A DNA stretch of 64,000 bases from NCBI RefSeq assembly GCF_003408845.1, contig NZ_LRTV01000010.1, positions 1-64,000 on the forward strand, read 5' to 3'. Both the position numbers and the translations under genes were made by a program. This DNA comes from Gardnerella massiliensis (GTDB lineage Bacteria > Actinomycetota > Actinomycetes > Actinomycetales > Bifidobacteriaceae). Every line of letters begins with the position of its first letter. Position 1 is the first letter of the stretch. Below the pieces are notes generated by a model, which was given only the letters and a program-made list of their open reading frames with translations, had not been told where the DNA came from and searched no databases. Positions 10,209-19,490 of the stretch are shown piece after piece.

Positions 10209-11387
10209 ATGGACACAATAAGTTTGATGGGCATTCGTCCGAGAGGCAATGAGATAGTAATCGGCGTATACCGTTACTTATATATTGACGCTGTTTTACA
10301 GTTAGATTTGCATACGGCGGCGCGGGGAGTGGAAGAAAACGCTGTTGATATTCCGCAGATTTCCGACCGTCTTGCCTCTGTTTTGACTCAGTGCGGAGAA
10401 AATAGCGAGCTTCAGGAGAAGCCTTCTATTGCGTTGGAAGTTATTGCGAAAGCTGCGTCTGATGCTGCAATGCGTACGTGGCAGGTTCGCGAAGCCGATA
10501 TTACCGTTCACGCTTCGATGAGAAGTGAATACTACGATTTGCAGAGCACAGTTGACGATGTTTCTGTTACTATGCACAGCTACGCTACCAACGATTTTGA
10601 GGTAAAAAGTAGTGCTATACCTGAGTCGATTGCCACTGTTGCTGCGCGACTTGGGCAGATGGAGGTAGATGATTTTGACGATAGTCCAGATGCGCAGGTG
10701 CGTCGTTCAATTATTGAAAAAGTAGAAGAGGAAGCTCGTAATAAAGATGCTGCGAACGCTGCCGCAGCTGCTGCTTCCGGATCGGATGATGCTAATCAAT
10801 CGGAAAACGACACGCCGCACGGCACTGACATCGTTAAAAAAGAAAAACTTTCGCCATTGTATGGTATATGTCCTGTTCCTATGCAAACGAGTGCGGTAAT
10901 TTCACTGCGCGGCGAAGCGAATCGAGCTACGCGTTCTGCTATGCTGAGAACAGTTGCACTGCTCGAGCAGGATCGAAATTCGCAGGTCGACGGCGTATCG
11001 GCATTGTATATTGCTAATAGGCTTGAAGGAGATATTTTTTCTGCGGTTTTGGTGTTGTCAACGAGTGCTGACGATTATGAGTTACTTCGCCTTGTCCGCG
11101 CTGTAAATTCTTTACACAAGGATATAGTGAACGTACACATATTAGGCACTCGCTCGTATGGTGCTTCCGCTTTAGAAACTAAAACGTTGAGTGACAAACT
11201 TGCCTCTCAGCGAACTGTGGACATTGTTCTAGCAGACCCTACGGCAGATGAACTGATACCGTGGATGCAGATAGAGCCTGATGCGGCGTTGGATGGTGAT
11301 CCAATTTCGTACTCGTTGGCGTTTTCTGCCGATGCTCAATGCGTTGGTTTATACTCAGATCAATGGCTTATGGGGGATGATTACTGA
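10209..11387 (+). CDS. Decayed FolB-FolK-like protein (dihydroneopterin aldolase / HPPK remnant)
   Basis: About 392 aa. Residues 1-120 follow the outline of dihydroneopterin aldolase (MDTISLMGIR start, a short beta-strand pattern, an LEVIAKAASDAAM helix), but the active-site Glu and Lys regions are not conserved. A charged, Ala-rich linker follows. Residues 220-385 follow the outline of FolK/HPPK (VDGVSALYIANR, a late VDIVLADP and MQIEPDAAL), without the GSN nucleotide motif or the Arg-rich catalytic loop. The reading frame is intact over the whole length. In related actinobacteria ftsH-folE-folP-folB/K-DUF3180 is a common order; here folE and folP are absent and this gene appears catalytically dead. 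The ATG at 10209 follows GGGGGGAG. The family assignment rests mainly on position and weak pattern. Confidence 0.6.
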   Translation: MDTISLMGIRPRGNEIVIGVYRYLYIDAVLQLDLHTAARGVEENAVDIPQISDRLASVLTQCGENSELQEKPSIALEVIAKAASDAAMRTWQVREADITVHASMRSEYYDLQSTVDDVSVTMHSYATNDFEVKSSAIPESIATVAARLGQMEVDDFDDSPDAQVRRSIIEKVEEEARNKDAANAAAAAASGSDDANQSENDTPHGTDIVKKEKLSPLYGICPVPMQTSAVISLRGEANRATRSAMLRTVALLEQDRNSQVDGVSALYIANRLEGDIFSAVLVLSTSADDYELLRLVRAVNSLHKDIVNVHILGTRSYGASALETKTLSDKLASQRTVDIVLADPTADELIPWMQIEPDAALDGDPISYSLAFSADAQCVGLYSDQWLMGDDY

Positions 11388-11890
11388 TGAAAGCGTATCG
11401 CACACCTTGGTGGTACTTGGTACTAGGTTTGCTATTCGGCTTCGTATTGGGTGCATTTTTGGTATCTTCTACGGAATCGAGCGCTATGTCGCTGGCTGGA
11501 GCACCGTGGGTTGTAGTAGCAATCATGGTGGTTTTTGGCATAGTGACTTTTGTTATGTCTTGGCAAACGCATCAGAGTGTTGTCTCAAAGTCTAAAAATA
11601 AAAAGCGTACCAATCCGCAATTTGCTGTTGCGGCGCTAATGTTGTCCAAATCTTTGGGGATGGCTGGAGCTATTTTATCCGGCTGGTATGTAGGACAATT
11701 GCTAATGAGTTTGCCACACAGCGAAATAATTTTGTATGCTTCAGTTATTCGCGAATGTGCTATTGCGGGTTTGATTTGCTTTGTAGATATGTGCTTGGGT
11801 ATTTTAGGCGAGTGGTTGTGCCAATTACCTCCTGAAGATGGTCCTGAAGCTACGTCAGCAAAATCCTCCAAAACGACGGCATTCTGCTGA
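11387..11890 (+). CDS. DUF3180 family membrane protein
   Basis: Small membrane protein of 167 aa with four hydrophobic segments (about 8-28, 37-57, 84-104 and 115-140). In actinobacteria DUF3180 proteins characteristically follow folK, which matches this position and supports the FolK origin of the upstream gene. The start overlaps the upstream stop by one base (TGATG), so translation is coupled. Its role is unknown; retention here without folate genes suggests a function outside folate synthesis. Confidence 0.7.
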   Translation: MKAYRTPWWYLVLGLLFGFVLGAFLVSSTESSAMSLAGAPWVVVAIMVVFGIVTFVMSWQTHQSVVSKSKNKKRTNPQFAVAALMLSKSLGMAGAILSGWYVGQLLMSLPHSEIILYASVIRECAIAGLICFVDMCLGILGEWLCQLPPEDGPEATSAKSSKTTAFC

Positions 11891-12282
11891 AATCCTGCTG
11901 AAATTCTGCTTAAATCTTAAGTACGCGTATTTCTGTAGCCTTTGTTTTCTCTGCGCTACTATTTTTTGTTAACGCTTGTTAGCGTTTCTATGCCGGTTAG
12001 AATCTGTTATCGTTTGTTTTTTTGTGTGTTTTGCGTGCGGAGATTGCTGCGAGGTTGCAGCGATGTAATGTATTTGCCGCATGAGAGAATAGTTCCCGGT
12101 ACTTTTGCTGCTTTTGCTAACGATTTTCCTCTATGACACGCGTAGTGTGCACGTAGTTTTTTGTATGGCGTATGAAGCGTGTGAAACTTGCGCACCAAGC
12201 CAAGGCACAGTGTCAAGGTTAAGTTTTCGCAAAGCCGCAGCAAACGCTGGAATTCCAACGTTATTAAGGATGGTATATTACT
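11891..12282. other. Gene-free gap before ettA
   Basis: About 390 bp with no convincing gene. It is T-rich near 11930-12020. Some short dyads occur but none with a terminator T-run. It probably carries the ettA promoter and a leader; TAAGGA at 12265-12270 is the likely Shine-Dalgarno. Confidence 0.4.
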
Positions 12283-13959
12283 TTGGCTGAATTTATTTAT
12301 CAAATGATTAAGGCGCGTAAGTCGTATGGGGACAGGGTGATTCTCGACGACGTTACCTTAAGCTTCCTTCCAGGCGCAAAAATTGGCGTGGTTGGCCCTA
12401 ATGGTATGGGTAAGTCGACGTTGCTGAAAATTATGGCAGGTTTGGAAAACGTTTCAAACGGTGAAGCTTCTCTTACTCCTGGCTATACGGTAGGTATTTT
12501 GCAGCAGGAGCCGCCGTTGGATGAAACCAAGACGGTTGGCGAAAATATTAAGATGGCTTTTGGTGAGATTGCCCAAAAAGTGGCGCGTTTTAACCAAATT
12601 GGCGAAGAAATGGCCAATCCGGACGCCGATTTTGACGCTCTGATGGAAGAAATGGGCAAGCTGCAGACGGAAATTGATGCGGCGAACGGTTGGGATTTGG
12701 ATTCTCAGCTCGAGCAGGCAATGGACGCTTTGCAATGCCCAGATCCGGATTCTCCTGTTTCTGTGTGCTCTGGTGGTGAGAGGCGTCGAGTGGCGTTGTG
12801 CAAGCTCCTGCTTGAGGCCCCAGATTTGCTGCTTTTGGACGAGCCTACTAACCATTTGGACGCGGAGTCTATTTTGTGGTTGGAACAGTTCCTGCACAAG
12901 TATGAAGGCGCTGTTATTGCCGTAACCCACGACCGCTACTTTATGGACAACGTAGCTGAGTGGATTTGCGAAGTTGATCGTGGTCAGCTTTATCCATACA
13001 AGGGCAACTATTCCACGTACTTGGAAACCAAGGCTAAGCGTATGGAAATCCAGGGTGCCAAGGATGCCAAGCTTGCCAAGCGCTTAAAGAACGAGTTGGA
13101 TTGGGTGCGTAGCTCGCCGAAGGCTCGTCAGGCAAAGAACAAGGCGCGTTTGGAACGCTACGATCAGATGGAGCAGGAAGCACGTAATTCCAAGAAGCTC
13201 GATTTTTCCGAGATTCAGATTCCGGCTGGTCCACGTTTGGGCTCGCAAGTTTTGGAAGCCAAGCATATTCACAAGGCTTTTGGCGACCGTGTGCTCATCG
13301 ACGACTTGTCGTTTACCTTGCCGCGTAACGGTATTGTTGGTGTGATTGGTCCGAACGGCGTTGGTAAGTCTACGCTGTTTAAGACGATTGTGGGCTTGGA
13401 ACCGCTTTCTGGCGGCGAGCTTATTGTGGGCGACACGGTGAAGATTTCTTACGTAGATCAGAATCGCGCTGGCTTGGATCCTAATAAAAACTTGTGGGAA
13501 GCTGTTTCAGGAGGCCTTGATTTTATTGAGGTTGCTGGCGTTGAGATTCCTACTCGCGCTTACGTTGCTAGCTTCGGTTTCAAGGGTTCGGATCAGCAAA
13601 AGCTGACGGGCGTACTTTCCGGCGGTGAGCGCAACCGTTTGAACTTGGCTTTGACGCTTAAGCAGGGTGGCAACTTGCTGCTTCTCGATGAGCCTACGAA
13701 CGATTTGGACGTTGAAACTTTGGAAAGTTTGGAGAATGCTTTAATCGAATTCCCGGGTTGCGCTGTGGTTGTTTCGCACGATCGTTGGTTCCTTGATCGC
13801 GTTGCCACGCATATTCTTGCTTGGGAAGGCGACGACGAGAATCCTGCAAAATGGTATTGGTTTGAGGGTAACTTCCAAGCGTACGAGGAAAACAAGATTG
13901 CGCGCTTGGGTGAGGAAGCTGCTCGACCACATCGTTTGCACCGTAAGCTCACGCGATAA
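12283..13959 (+). CDS. ettA: Energy-dependent translational throttle protein EttA (ABC-F)
   Basis: Soluble ABC-F ATPase that binds the ribosomal E site and gates entry into elongation according to ATP/ADP state. It has two ATP-binding domains: Walker A GPNGMGKST near residue 38 and GPNGVGKST near 355; signatures CSGGERRR and LSGGERNR; Walker B LLLLDEPT in both. The 558-aa length is almost that of E. coli EttA (555 aa). The start is a TTG (12283) giving MAEFIYQM, supported by TAAGGA 12 bp upstream. It has no membrane segments, so it is not a transporter. Confidence 0.93.
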   Translation: MAEFIYQMIKARKSYGDRVILDDVTLSFLPGAKIGVVGPNGMGKSTLLKIMAGLENVSNGEASLTPGYTVGILQQEPPLDETKTVGENIKMAFGEIAQKVARFNQIGEEMANPDADFDALMEEMGKLQTEIDAANGWDLDSQLEQAMDALQCPDPDSPVSVCSGGERRRVALCKLLLEAPDLLLLDEPTNHLDAESILWLEQFLHKYEGAVIAVTHDRYFMDNVAEWICEVDRGQLYPYKGNYSTYLETKAKRMEIQGAKDAKLAKRLKNELDWVRSSPKARQAKNKARLERYDQMEQEARNSKKLDFSEIQIPAGPRLGSQVLEAKHIHKAFGDRVLIDDLSFTLPRNGIVGVIGPNGVGKSTLFKTIVGLEPLSGGELIVGDTVKISYVDQNRAGLDPNKNLWEAVSGGLDFIEVAGVEIPTRAYVASFGFKGSDQQKLTGVLSGGERNRLNLALTLKQGGNLLLLDEPTNDLDVETLESLENALIEFPGCAVVVSHDRWFLDRVATHILAWEGDDENPAKWYWFEGNFQAYEENKIARLGEEAARPHRLHRKLTR

Positions 13960-14041
13960 TTTGTAGGTAAGTTGACCTCGTTGCTACTTTGATACGTTGC
14001 TACGCTGTTAGTTAGTTACTTAGCTACTTAGCTACTTTGTT

Positions 14042-14083
14042 AAGTCGTAACGAAAAAGTCGTAACGAAAAAGTCGCAACGAGG
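14042..14083 (+). repeat. 14-bp tandem repeat upstream of the FemAB gene
   Basis: AAGTCGTAACGAAA occurs three times in tandem at 14042, 14056 and 14070 (the third with a C for T). Just upstream, TTAGCTAC-type units repeat around 14015-14036. Confidence 0.75.
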
Positions 14084-14143
14084 CCGTGCAAACCGCATCT
14101 AATAGCGCTACAATCTCATTCGGACTGAAATCAAGGAGAATAT

Positions 14144-15142
14144 ATGCCTATACTCGATAAAAATGATGCTGCCAAAGTTTTGGAATACGAGGAATTTGTA
14201 AAAAATTCTCCATTCGGCAACGCAATGCAAGATATGCGGTGGGCGCAAGTAAAGAACAATTGGATTAGTGAATACGTTTACCTCGAGAAGGATGGCAAGA
14301 TTACGGCTGCAATGTCGATTCTTGGCATTAAAGCCGTAGACGACAAAATGTTTCTTTACGCTCCGCACGGTCCTGTGAGCGACTTTTACGATATTGAAAC
14401 TACGAAAAAGCTTATTGAAGAAGCTAAGCCGCTTGTCGAAAAGTACCATGCGTTCCTGTTAAGAATGGATCCGTGCGTTCAGAACGACCAGGATCTCGTT
14501 AAAAAGTATAGGGACGAAGGTTTTACTTTCAGAAGCGACGGGGAACCGTTACATTCGTTCTCAAACCCACGTTACGAGATGATGCTCAGTCTTGAGGGTA
14601 AAACAACTGACGACCTGCTTGCTGGTTTTAGCGTTATGACAAGAAGGCATATCAGGGCTTCTCTTAAAGCCGGTGTGACTTCGCGTTATGGGCGCTCGCA
14701 GGAAGATATTGACACGTTCTATGAGCTTACAGAAATTATGGCGCATAGGCACGGTATTACGTATCGTCCTAAGGAGTATTTCGAGCGCATGCTCGCAGCC
14801 TATCCGGAAATGCGAATTTACAGCACTGAATATGAAGGAAAGACTATTGCCAGCATGATTGGTTTGCCTTATAACGGCGAACTTTGGTACATGTATGGTG
14901 CCACCGCAACTATGCAGGGCAAAGTAAGCCCGGGCTATCTTTCTATTTGGGATCTCATTCAGTGGGGTCATGAAACCGGTATGAAGTATTTCAATATGGG
15001 CGGCGTTTTCTCGCTGGATGTGAGCGACGGATTGTACTTCTTTAAGTACGGTTTCTGCAAGGCGAACGATCCGTTTGTGTGGATTGGTGAGTTAGACGTG
15101 GTAACTGACGAGGCTGCGTACGCTAAGTTCATTAATAGGTGA
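14144..15142 (+). CDS. FemAB/MurM-type peptidoglycan bridge aminoacyltransferase
   Basis: Probably transfers an amino acid from aminoacyl-tRNA to the lysine or ornithine side chain of the cell-wall precursor, building the interpeptide bridge. At 332 aa it has the two GNAT-like subdomains of the family: an N-terminal half (QDMRWAQVK, LYAPHGPV) and a second half with MMLSLEGKTTDDLLAGFS and the typical end GGVFSLDVSDGLYFFKYGF. AAGGAG precedes the ATG. It is a single gene, terminated by a strong hairpin shared with the convergent ABC-F gene. Which amino acid is added cannot be read from the sequence. Confidence 0.8.
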   Translation: MPILDKNDAAKVLEYEEFVKNSPFGNAMQDMRWAQVKNNWISEYVYLEKDGKITAAMSILGIKAVDDKMFLYAPHGPVSDFYDIETTKKLIEEAKPLVEKYHAFLLRMDPCVQNDQDLVKKYRDEGFTFRSDGEPLHSFSNPRYEMMLSLEGKTTDDLLAGFSVMTRRHIRASLKAGVTSRYGRSQEDIDTFYELTEIMAHRHGITYRPKEYFERMLAAYPEMRIYSTEYEGKTIASMIGLPYNGELWYMYGATATMQGKVSPGYLSIWDLIQWGHETGMKYFNMGGVFSLDVSDGLYFFKYGFCKANDPFVWIGELDVVTDEAAYAKFINR

Positions 15143-15185
15143 TTAGTTAGTTTTACGTACGTTTGTGTGCGTACGTTTGTGCAAT

Positions 15186-15220
15186 AAAGGGGCTTGAGAT
15201 GGTGTCTCAGGCCCCTTTTG
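15186..15220 (+). terminator. Terminator between convergent genes
   Basis: AAAGGGGCTTGAGA pairs with TCTCAGGCCCCTTTT around a short loop. It ends in TTTTG on the plus strand and may also stop minus-strand transcripts. Confidence 0.85.
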
Positions 15221-15257
15221 TATTGCTATCAACCAAAGTCGCGTGTAGGAGTTGATA

Positions 15258-17396
15258 TTATTCGATTTGTTCGGAAAGCTGCATCCACTCTTCTTCTAAC
15301 GCATCCGCTTCCGCAGTATTCTTTTGCAAATCTTCATTAAGAGCCTGCAAGCCTACGAAATCGCTCGGATCGTGTGCGGCCATGCTCGATTCGATTGCTG
15401 CTTTCTGCTCCTCAAGTTTTGCTAGCTTTCGCTCTATTGCAGCCACGCGCCTAGTTGCTTCATGGTATGCTTTGCCGGTTAATTTTGGTTCGCTGCTCGC
15501 GGCTTGCGCAGCGTCGTTTTGAGAGTCGCTATCCTGCGTTTGCGCTTGGTTTTGTGCCTGCGTTTTGTTTTGTGTTTGCGCTGCACCGAGCTTATTTTCG
15601 TGTTCGCGTTGCAAGCGTTCTACAATTTGCAAATATTCGTCAACTCCTCCCGGAAGGTGGCGAATATTGCCGTCAATCAGCGCAAACTGCTGATCGGTTA
15701 CGCGCTCGAGTAAGTAGCGATCGTGGGAAACCACAATCAACGTTCCTGGCCACGTATCGAGCAGGTCTTCCATAACCGCAAGCATATCGGTGTCAAGATC
15801 GTTTCCCGGCTCGTCCATAATGAGCACGTTCGGTTCATCGAGAAGAATCAGCAGCAGTTGCATGCGTCGCTTTTGTCCACCGGAAAGATCGGCAATCGGC
15901 GTCATAAGTTGCTCAGGTCTGAACCCAAGCCGTTCCATGAGTTGGCCAGGAGTTACTTCCTTACCGTCGATAATGTAACTTGGCTTGTAACGGCTCAGCA
16001 CTTCCTTGACTTTATATTTTCCAAGCTTTTCAAGCTCTTCCAAACGTTGCGAAAGTACGGCAAATTTAACCGTTTTTCCAATATTTACGTGTCCTAACGT
16101 AGGTTTGAGTGATCCGTCAATAATGCTTAACAGTGTCGATTTGCCAGCTCCGTTTGCTCCCACGATTCCGAAGCGATCGCCAGGGCCTATAAGCCATGTT
16201 GCGTTGTCGAGAATCATGCGGCCGGTAATCGTTTTTTGTTCGGCTGCTGAAGTTTCCTGATTGTTATCGTCGAGTGTGGTTGAATCGTTGTCGACGGCAA
16301 TGGTGACGCTTCCTACGTGCGTTGGTTGCGCAAAAGTAGATTCGACAATATCGATTTTTTGTAAAGCCTTCGTTGCGTTTGCGTTTTCTGTTGCGTTTGC
16401 GTTTTCTGTTGCGTTTGCGTTTTCTGTTGCGTTTGCGTTTTCTGTCGCAGTTACGCTACTTTCTGCAATATCGGGATCGATACTAGCCAACTGTTGATTA
16501 TTCTCAAAAATTTGCGTTACGTTAATTAAATCAACAACTTGCTTACCCAAACGTGACGTCGCCATTTTTTTCAACTCAAGCGTATTTCGCAACGGCGGCA
16601 CATCCGCAATCAATTCGCGCGCCTGCTTCACATGGAATTTCTGCTTGGTGGAACGTGCTCTGGCTCCTCGAGAAAGCCACGCTAATTCCTTGCGGGCAAG
16701 GTTGCGCCGGCGTTCTTCGCGCACGTCGGCCTGGCGGTCGCGTTCTACGCGTTGCATCATATATGCGCTGTATCCGCCCTCAAACGGATCAATGGTGCCG
16801 TCGTGCACTTCCCACATTGACGTACAAACCTCATCCAGGAACCAGCGGTCGTGGGTCACAATCAGCAACGCGCCTTGCCCATCCTGCCAGCGGTGCATAA
16901 GGTGTTCAGCTAGCCAATGAATAGTTACCACGTCCAGGTGGTTGGTAGGTTCGTCCAAGGCGAGAATATCCCAATCGTGCAGCAGCAGCCTTGCCAAGTC
17001 GGCGCGTCTACGTTGACCTCCGGAAAGTGTGCCTACGCGAGCTTCCAGGTTGATTCCACCAAGCAGTGCTTCTACAATTTCGCGCGATTGCGGATCTGCC
17101 GCCCACTCGTAGTCTTCGCGATTTTCCAAAGCCGCTTCACGGACGGTTGCGTTGTCGTCCAAAGGATCGCGTTGATCGAGTATGCCAAACGTAAGCCCTC
17201 CACGTTTGGTGACGCGTCCTGAATCTGGTTTCATACGTCCAGATAGCAGGTGAAGTAGTGTTGATTTTCCGTCACCGTTGCGTCCCACAATTCCTATACG
17301 GTCGCCTTCAAAAACGCCGATGGTTACGTCAGCAAAAATCGTTTTGGTAGCAAATTCTAACGAAACTCGTTCTAGTCCCAAATCATACGTAGGCAT
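15258..17396 (-). CDS. ABC-F family ATPase (Uup-like)
   Basis: Soluble duplicated ATPase of the ribosome-associated ABC-F group, about 712 aa. Walker A motifs are GRNGDGKST near residue 38 and GANGAGKST near 420; signatures LSGGQRRR and LSGGQKRR; the last about 75 residues are a charged coiled-coil as in Uup. The linker between the two domains contains ENANAT four times in a row (18-bp DNA repeat, about 16371-16445), an unstable in-frame minisatellite, and a Gln-rich tract precedes the coiled-coil. The start at 17396 (MPTYDLG) is preferred over an upstream hydrophobic extension read from repeats. Roles in ribosome rescue or antibiotic protection are possible but unproven. Confidence 0.88.
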   Translation of the reverse strand: MPTYDLGLERVSLEFATKTIFADVTIGVFEGDRIGIVGRNGDGKSTLLHLLSGRMKPDSGRVTKRGGLTFGILDQRDPLDDNATVREAALENREDYEWAADPQSREIVEALLGGINLEARVGTLSGGQRRRADLARLLLHDWDILALDEPTNHLDVVTIHWLAEHLMHRWQDGQGALLIVTHDRWFLDEVCTSMWEVHDGTIDPFEGGYSAYMMQRVERDRQADVREERRRNLARKELAWLSRGARARSTKQKFHVKQARELIADVPPLRNTLELKKMATSRLGKQVVDLINVTQIFENNQQLASIDPDIAESSVTATENANATENANATENANATENANATKALQKIDIVESTFAQPTHVGSVTIAVDNDSTTLDDNNQETSAAEQKTITGRMILDNATWLIGPGDRFGIVGANGAGKSTLLSIIDGSLKPTLGHVNIGKTVKFAVLSQRLEELEKLGKYKVKEVLSRYKPSYIIDGKEVTPGQLMERLGFRPEQLMTPIADLSGGQKRRMQLLLILLDEPNVLIMDEPGNDLDTDMLAVMEDLLDTWPGTLIVVSHDRYLLERVTDQQFALIDGNIRHLPGGVDEYLQIVERLQREHENKLGAAQTQNKTQAQNQAQTQDSDSQNDAAQAASSEPKLTGKAYHEATRRVAAIERKLAKLEEQKAAIESSMAAHDPSDFVGLQALNEDLQKNTAEADALEEEWMQLSEQIE

Positions 17397-17471
17397 AATG
17401 CACCAATATAGCTGTAGAGTCCTACGAAAAGGGTGCAGGCAAGTAAAGTGGTCGAGTAAAGTGACGTAAGT

Positions 17472-17535
17472 AAGTTGCAAATAAAGTAACGAATAAAGTT
17501 GCAAATAAAGTAACGAATAAAGTGACAAGTAACGT
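17472..17535 (+). repeat. 24-bp tandem repeat between the ABC-F gene and rph
   Basis: The unit AAGTTGCAAATAAAGTAACG plus four bases begins at 17472 and 17496, with a diverged third copy at 17520. It lies in the divergent promoter region. Confidence 0.7.
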
Positions 17536-17576
17536 GGCAAATAGAAGATAAACGCCACGTGCTAAATTGGTGGATT

Positions 17577-18338
17577 ATGGCTCAAATTAAGGATATGTTG
17601 TCGTCGAAAGAAATAATTCGTGCGGATGGACGTGCTGTTAACCAATTGAGACCAGTGCGTATAACGCGTAAATTTACTGACGTTCCGGAAGGATCAGTGC
17701 TTATTGAGTGCGGGAATACGCGCGTTATGTGCACAGCAACATTTACTGTTGGGGTTCCGCGTTGGAGGAGAGACTCGGGCTTGGGTTGGGTTACAGCAGA
17801 ATATTCGATGCTTCCTCGAGCCACTGCAGAGCGCACTAATCGCGAGTCGGTGAGTGGAAAAATAGGTGGTCGTACGCACGAAATTAGCCGTCTTATTGGC
17901 CGTTGCTTGCGTGGCGTGGTTGATATGAAAGCCATGGGTGAATGCCAGATTCAGATTGATTGTGACGTGTTGCAGGCAGATGGTGGCACTCGCACCGCTT
18001 CGGTAACTGGAGCTTATGTGGCATTGGTTGACGCACTTAATTGGGCTGAGCGTAATGGTCACATTCGTTCCGCGGCCAACGTGCTGAAGGATTCTGTTTC
18101 TGCGGTTTCGGTAGGCGTTATCAATGGAACTCCTATGCTTGATTTGCCGTATGTGGAAGATAGTCAGGCAATGACCGATATGAACGTGGCTATGACTGGT
18201 TCTGGTGAGTTTATTGAAATTCAGGGCACGGCTGAGCATCGTCCGTTTAATCGTGACGAATTAAATACGTTGCTCGATTTGGCGACGCAAGGAAATCGTG
18301 CATTACAAGCTGCCCAACGTGAGGCGTTATCAAAGTAG
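17577..18338 (+). CDS. rph: Ribonuclease PH
   Basis: Phosphate-dependent 3' to 5' exoribonuclease that trims tRNA 3' ends. It starts with the family-typical [13 protein letters not shown] (residues 15-27) and contains [15 protein letters not shown] near 135 and a C-terminal GTAEHRPF block. The ATG at 17577 (253 aa) is preferred because GGTGG lies just upstream. It is followed by rdgB, the usual rph-rdgB pairing in actinobacteria. Confidence 0.94.
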   Translation: MAQIKDMLSSKEIIRADGRAVNQLRPVRITRKFTDVPEGSVLIECGNTRVMCTATFTVGVPRWRRDSGLGWVTAEYSMLPRATAERTNRESVSGKIGGRTHEISRLIGRCLRGVVDMKAMGECQIQIDCDVLQADGGTRTASVTGAYVALVDALNWAERNGHIRSAANVLKDSVSAVSVGVINGTPMLDLPYVEDSQAMTDMNVAMTGSGEFIEIQGTAEHRPFNRDELNTLLDLATQGNRALQAAQREALSK

Positions 18339-18450
18339 CGTTTGGTTCGGCGATTGCGCGGTGCGTGATTGCGCGGTGCGTGATTTCGCAAAGCATACAC
18401 ATAATTAAACAGACATTATAAGGAATATTAAGAGTTGAAGGAGAACGGGC

Positions 18451-19137
18451 GTGAAACTTGTTGTGGCTACACATAATGAGGGAAAACTCGTTGAAATTAA
18501 GCGCATCTTATCGGAGCAGTTAGAGCATTTAGCAGATCGTTTTGAATTAGTTACTGCGGGATCGCTTGGGTTGCCGGATCCTGTGGAAACTGGCGTAACC
18601 TTTGAGCAGAATGCCTTGATTAAGGCGCGCGACGTTGCTGCAAGAACGGGATTGCCTGCTATCGCCGACGACTCGGGCCTTATTGTCGATGTTTTAGGGG
18701 CTGCTCCGGGAGTGCTGTCGGCGCGATGGAGTGGTGTACATGGCGATGACCGCGCAAATAATGAACTGTTGCTTCGTCAGCTTGCGGACATTCCTGACCA
18801 ATTCCGCACTGCGCGTTTTCGTTGTGCTGCGGCTCTTGCTATTCCGGATTCTTGCAGTGAAGTGCCGCTAAGTAGTGCTATGTCTCACGAGCGTGGTTTT
18901 GAAACAGTTCGAGTTGGGGAAATGATTGGTCGCTTAATACGTGAGGAGCGTGGCAAGAACGGCTTTGGTTACGATCCGCTGTTTGTGCCTGATGAGCAGC
19001 CGATTCGTGACGGGGTTCGTATGGAAGGTTTGACGAGTGCGGAGCTTACGCAGGAAGAAAAAAATGCAATTTCTCACCGTGGGCATGCTTTGCGCGCTTT
19101 GATGCCGGAATTTAGAGCGTTATTTATTGCAGAATAA
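18451..19137 (+). CDS. rdgB: XTP/dITP diphosphatase (non-canonical purine NTP pyrophosphatase)
   Basis: House-cleaning enzyme that removes ITP, dITP and XTP. HAM1-family motifs are present: THNEGKLVEIKRI near residue 5, ADDSGLIVDVLGAAPG at about 71-86, and GFGYDPLFVPDE near 170. It starts at GTG 18451 behind GAAGGAG. At 228 aa it is slightly longer than the usual 200 because of a Ser-rich insertion near 130-150. Confidence 0.93.
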   Translation: MKLVVATHNEGKLVEIKRILSEQLEHLADRFELVTAGSLGLPDPVETGVTFEQNALIKARDVAARTGLPAIADDSGLIVDVLGAAPGVLSARWSGVHGDDRANNELLLRQLADIPDQFRTARFRCAAALAIPDSCSEVPLSSAMSHERGFETVRVGEMIGRLIREERGKNGFGYDPLFVPDEQPIRDGVRMEGLTSAELTQEEKNAISHRGHALRALMPEFRALFIAE

Positions 19138-19163
19138 TAGTGGAATAATAGTGGAAATTTTTG

Positions 19164-19244
19164 TGCGCGAGATGGGACTTGAACCCACACGTCGTAAGAC
19201 ACAGGAACCTAAATCCTGCGCGTCTACCATTCCGCCACTCGCGC
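19164..19244 (-). tRNA. tRNA-Leu (anticodon UAG)
   Basis: Read on the minus strand: acceptor stem GCGCGAG/CTCGCGC, D-arm GGCGGAATGGTAGACGC, anticodon stem CAGGA/TCCTG with loop TTTAGGT (anticodon TAG), a long variable arm typical of class II tRNA, and T-arm GGGTTCAAGTCCC. CCA is not encoded. Length 81. Confidence 0.95.
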
Positions 19245-19315
19245 ATCAACCTGGAAAAACCAACCGAGCGCGTACGCACAAACAAGAAGCATTGATGCGC
19301 CCGAATGGGCCAGAG

Positions 19316-19388
19316 AGCCACTTGACAGAATCGAACTGTCGACCTTCTCATTACGAGTGAGACGCTCTACCGACTGAGCTAAAGTGGC
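19316..19388 (-). tRNA. tRNA-Thr (anticodon CGU)
   Basis: On the minus strand: acceptor GCCACTT/AAGTGGC, D-arm GCTCAGTCGGTAGAGC, anticodon stem TCTCA/TGAGA with loop CTCGTAA (anticodon CGT, reads ACG), T-arm GACAGTTCGATTCTGTC, discriminator T. It lies 5' of tRNA-Leu and is probably co-transcribed with it. Confidence 0.95.
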
Positions 19389-19430
19389 AAGTTGCCCGAG
19401 AAGCATTCGCGACTCGCGCACAAATCAAAT

Positions 19431-19460
19431 ACTATATAGCATATTTTTATATTTGTCCAA
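19431..19460 (-). promoter_or_regulatory. Candidate promoter of the tRNA-Thr/tRNA-Leu pair
   Basis: On the minus strand TTGGAC (19460-19455) is followed 18 bp later by TATAGT (19436-19431), about 43 bp upstream of tRNA-Thr. Confidence 0.5.
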
Positions 19461-19490
19461 TTGGGCGCGCCGTGCCGCGCTGACTGCACC

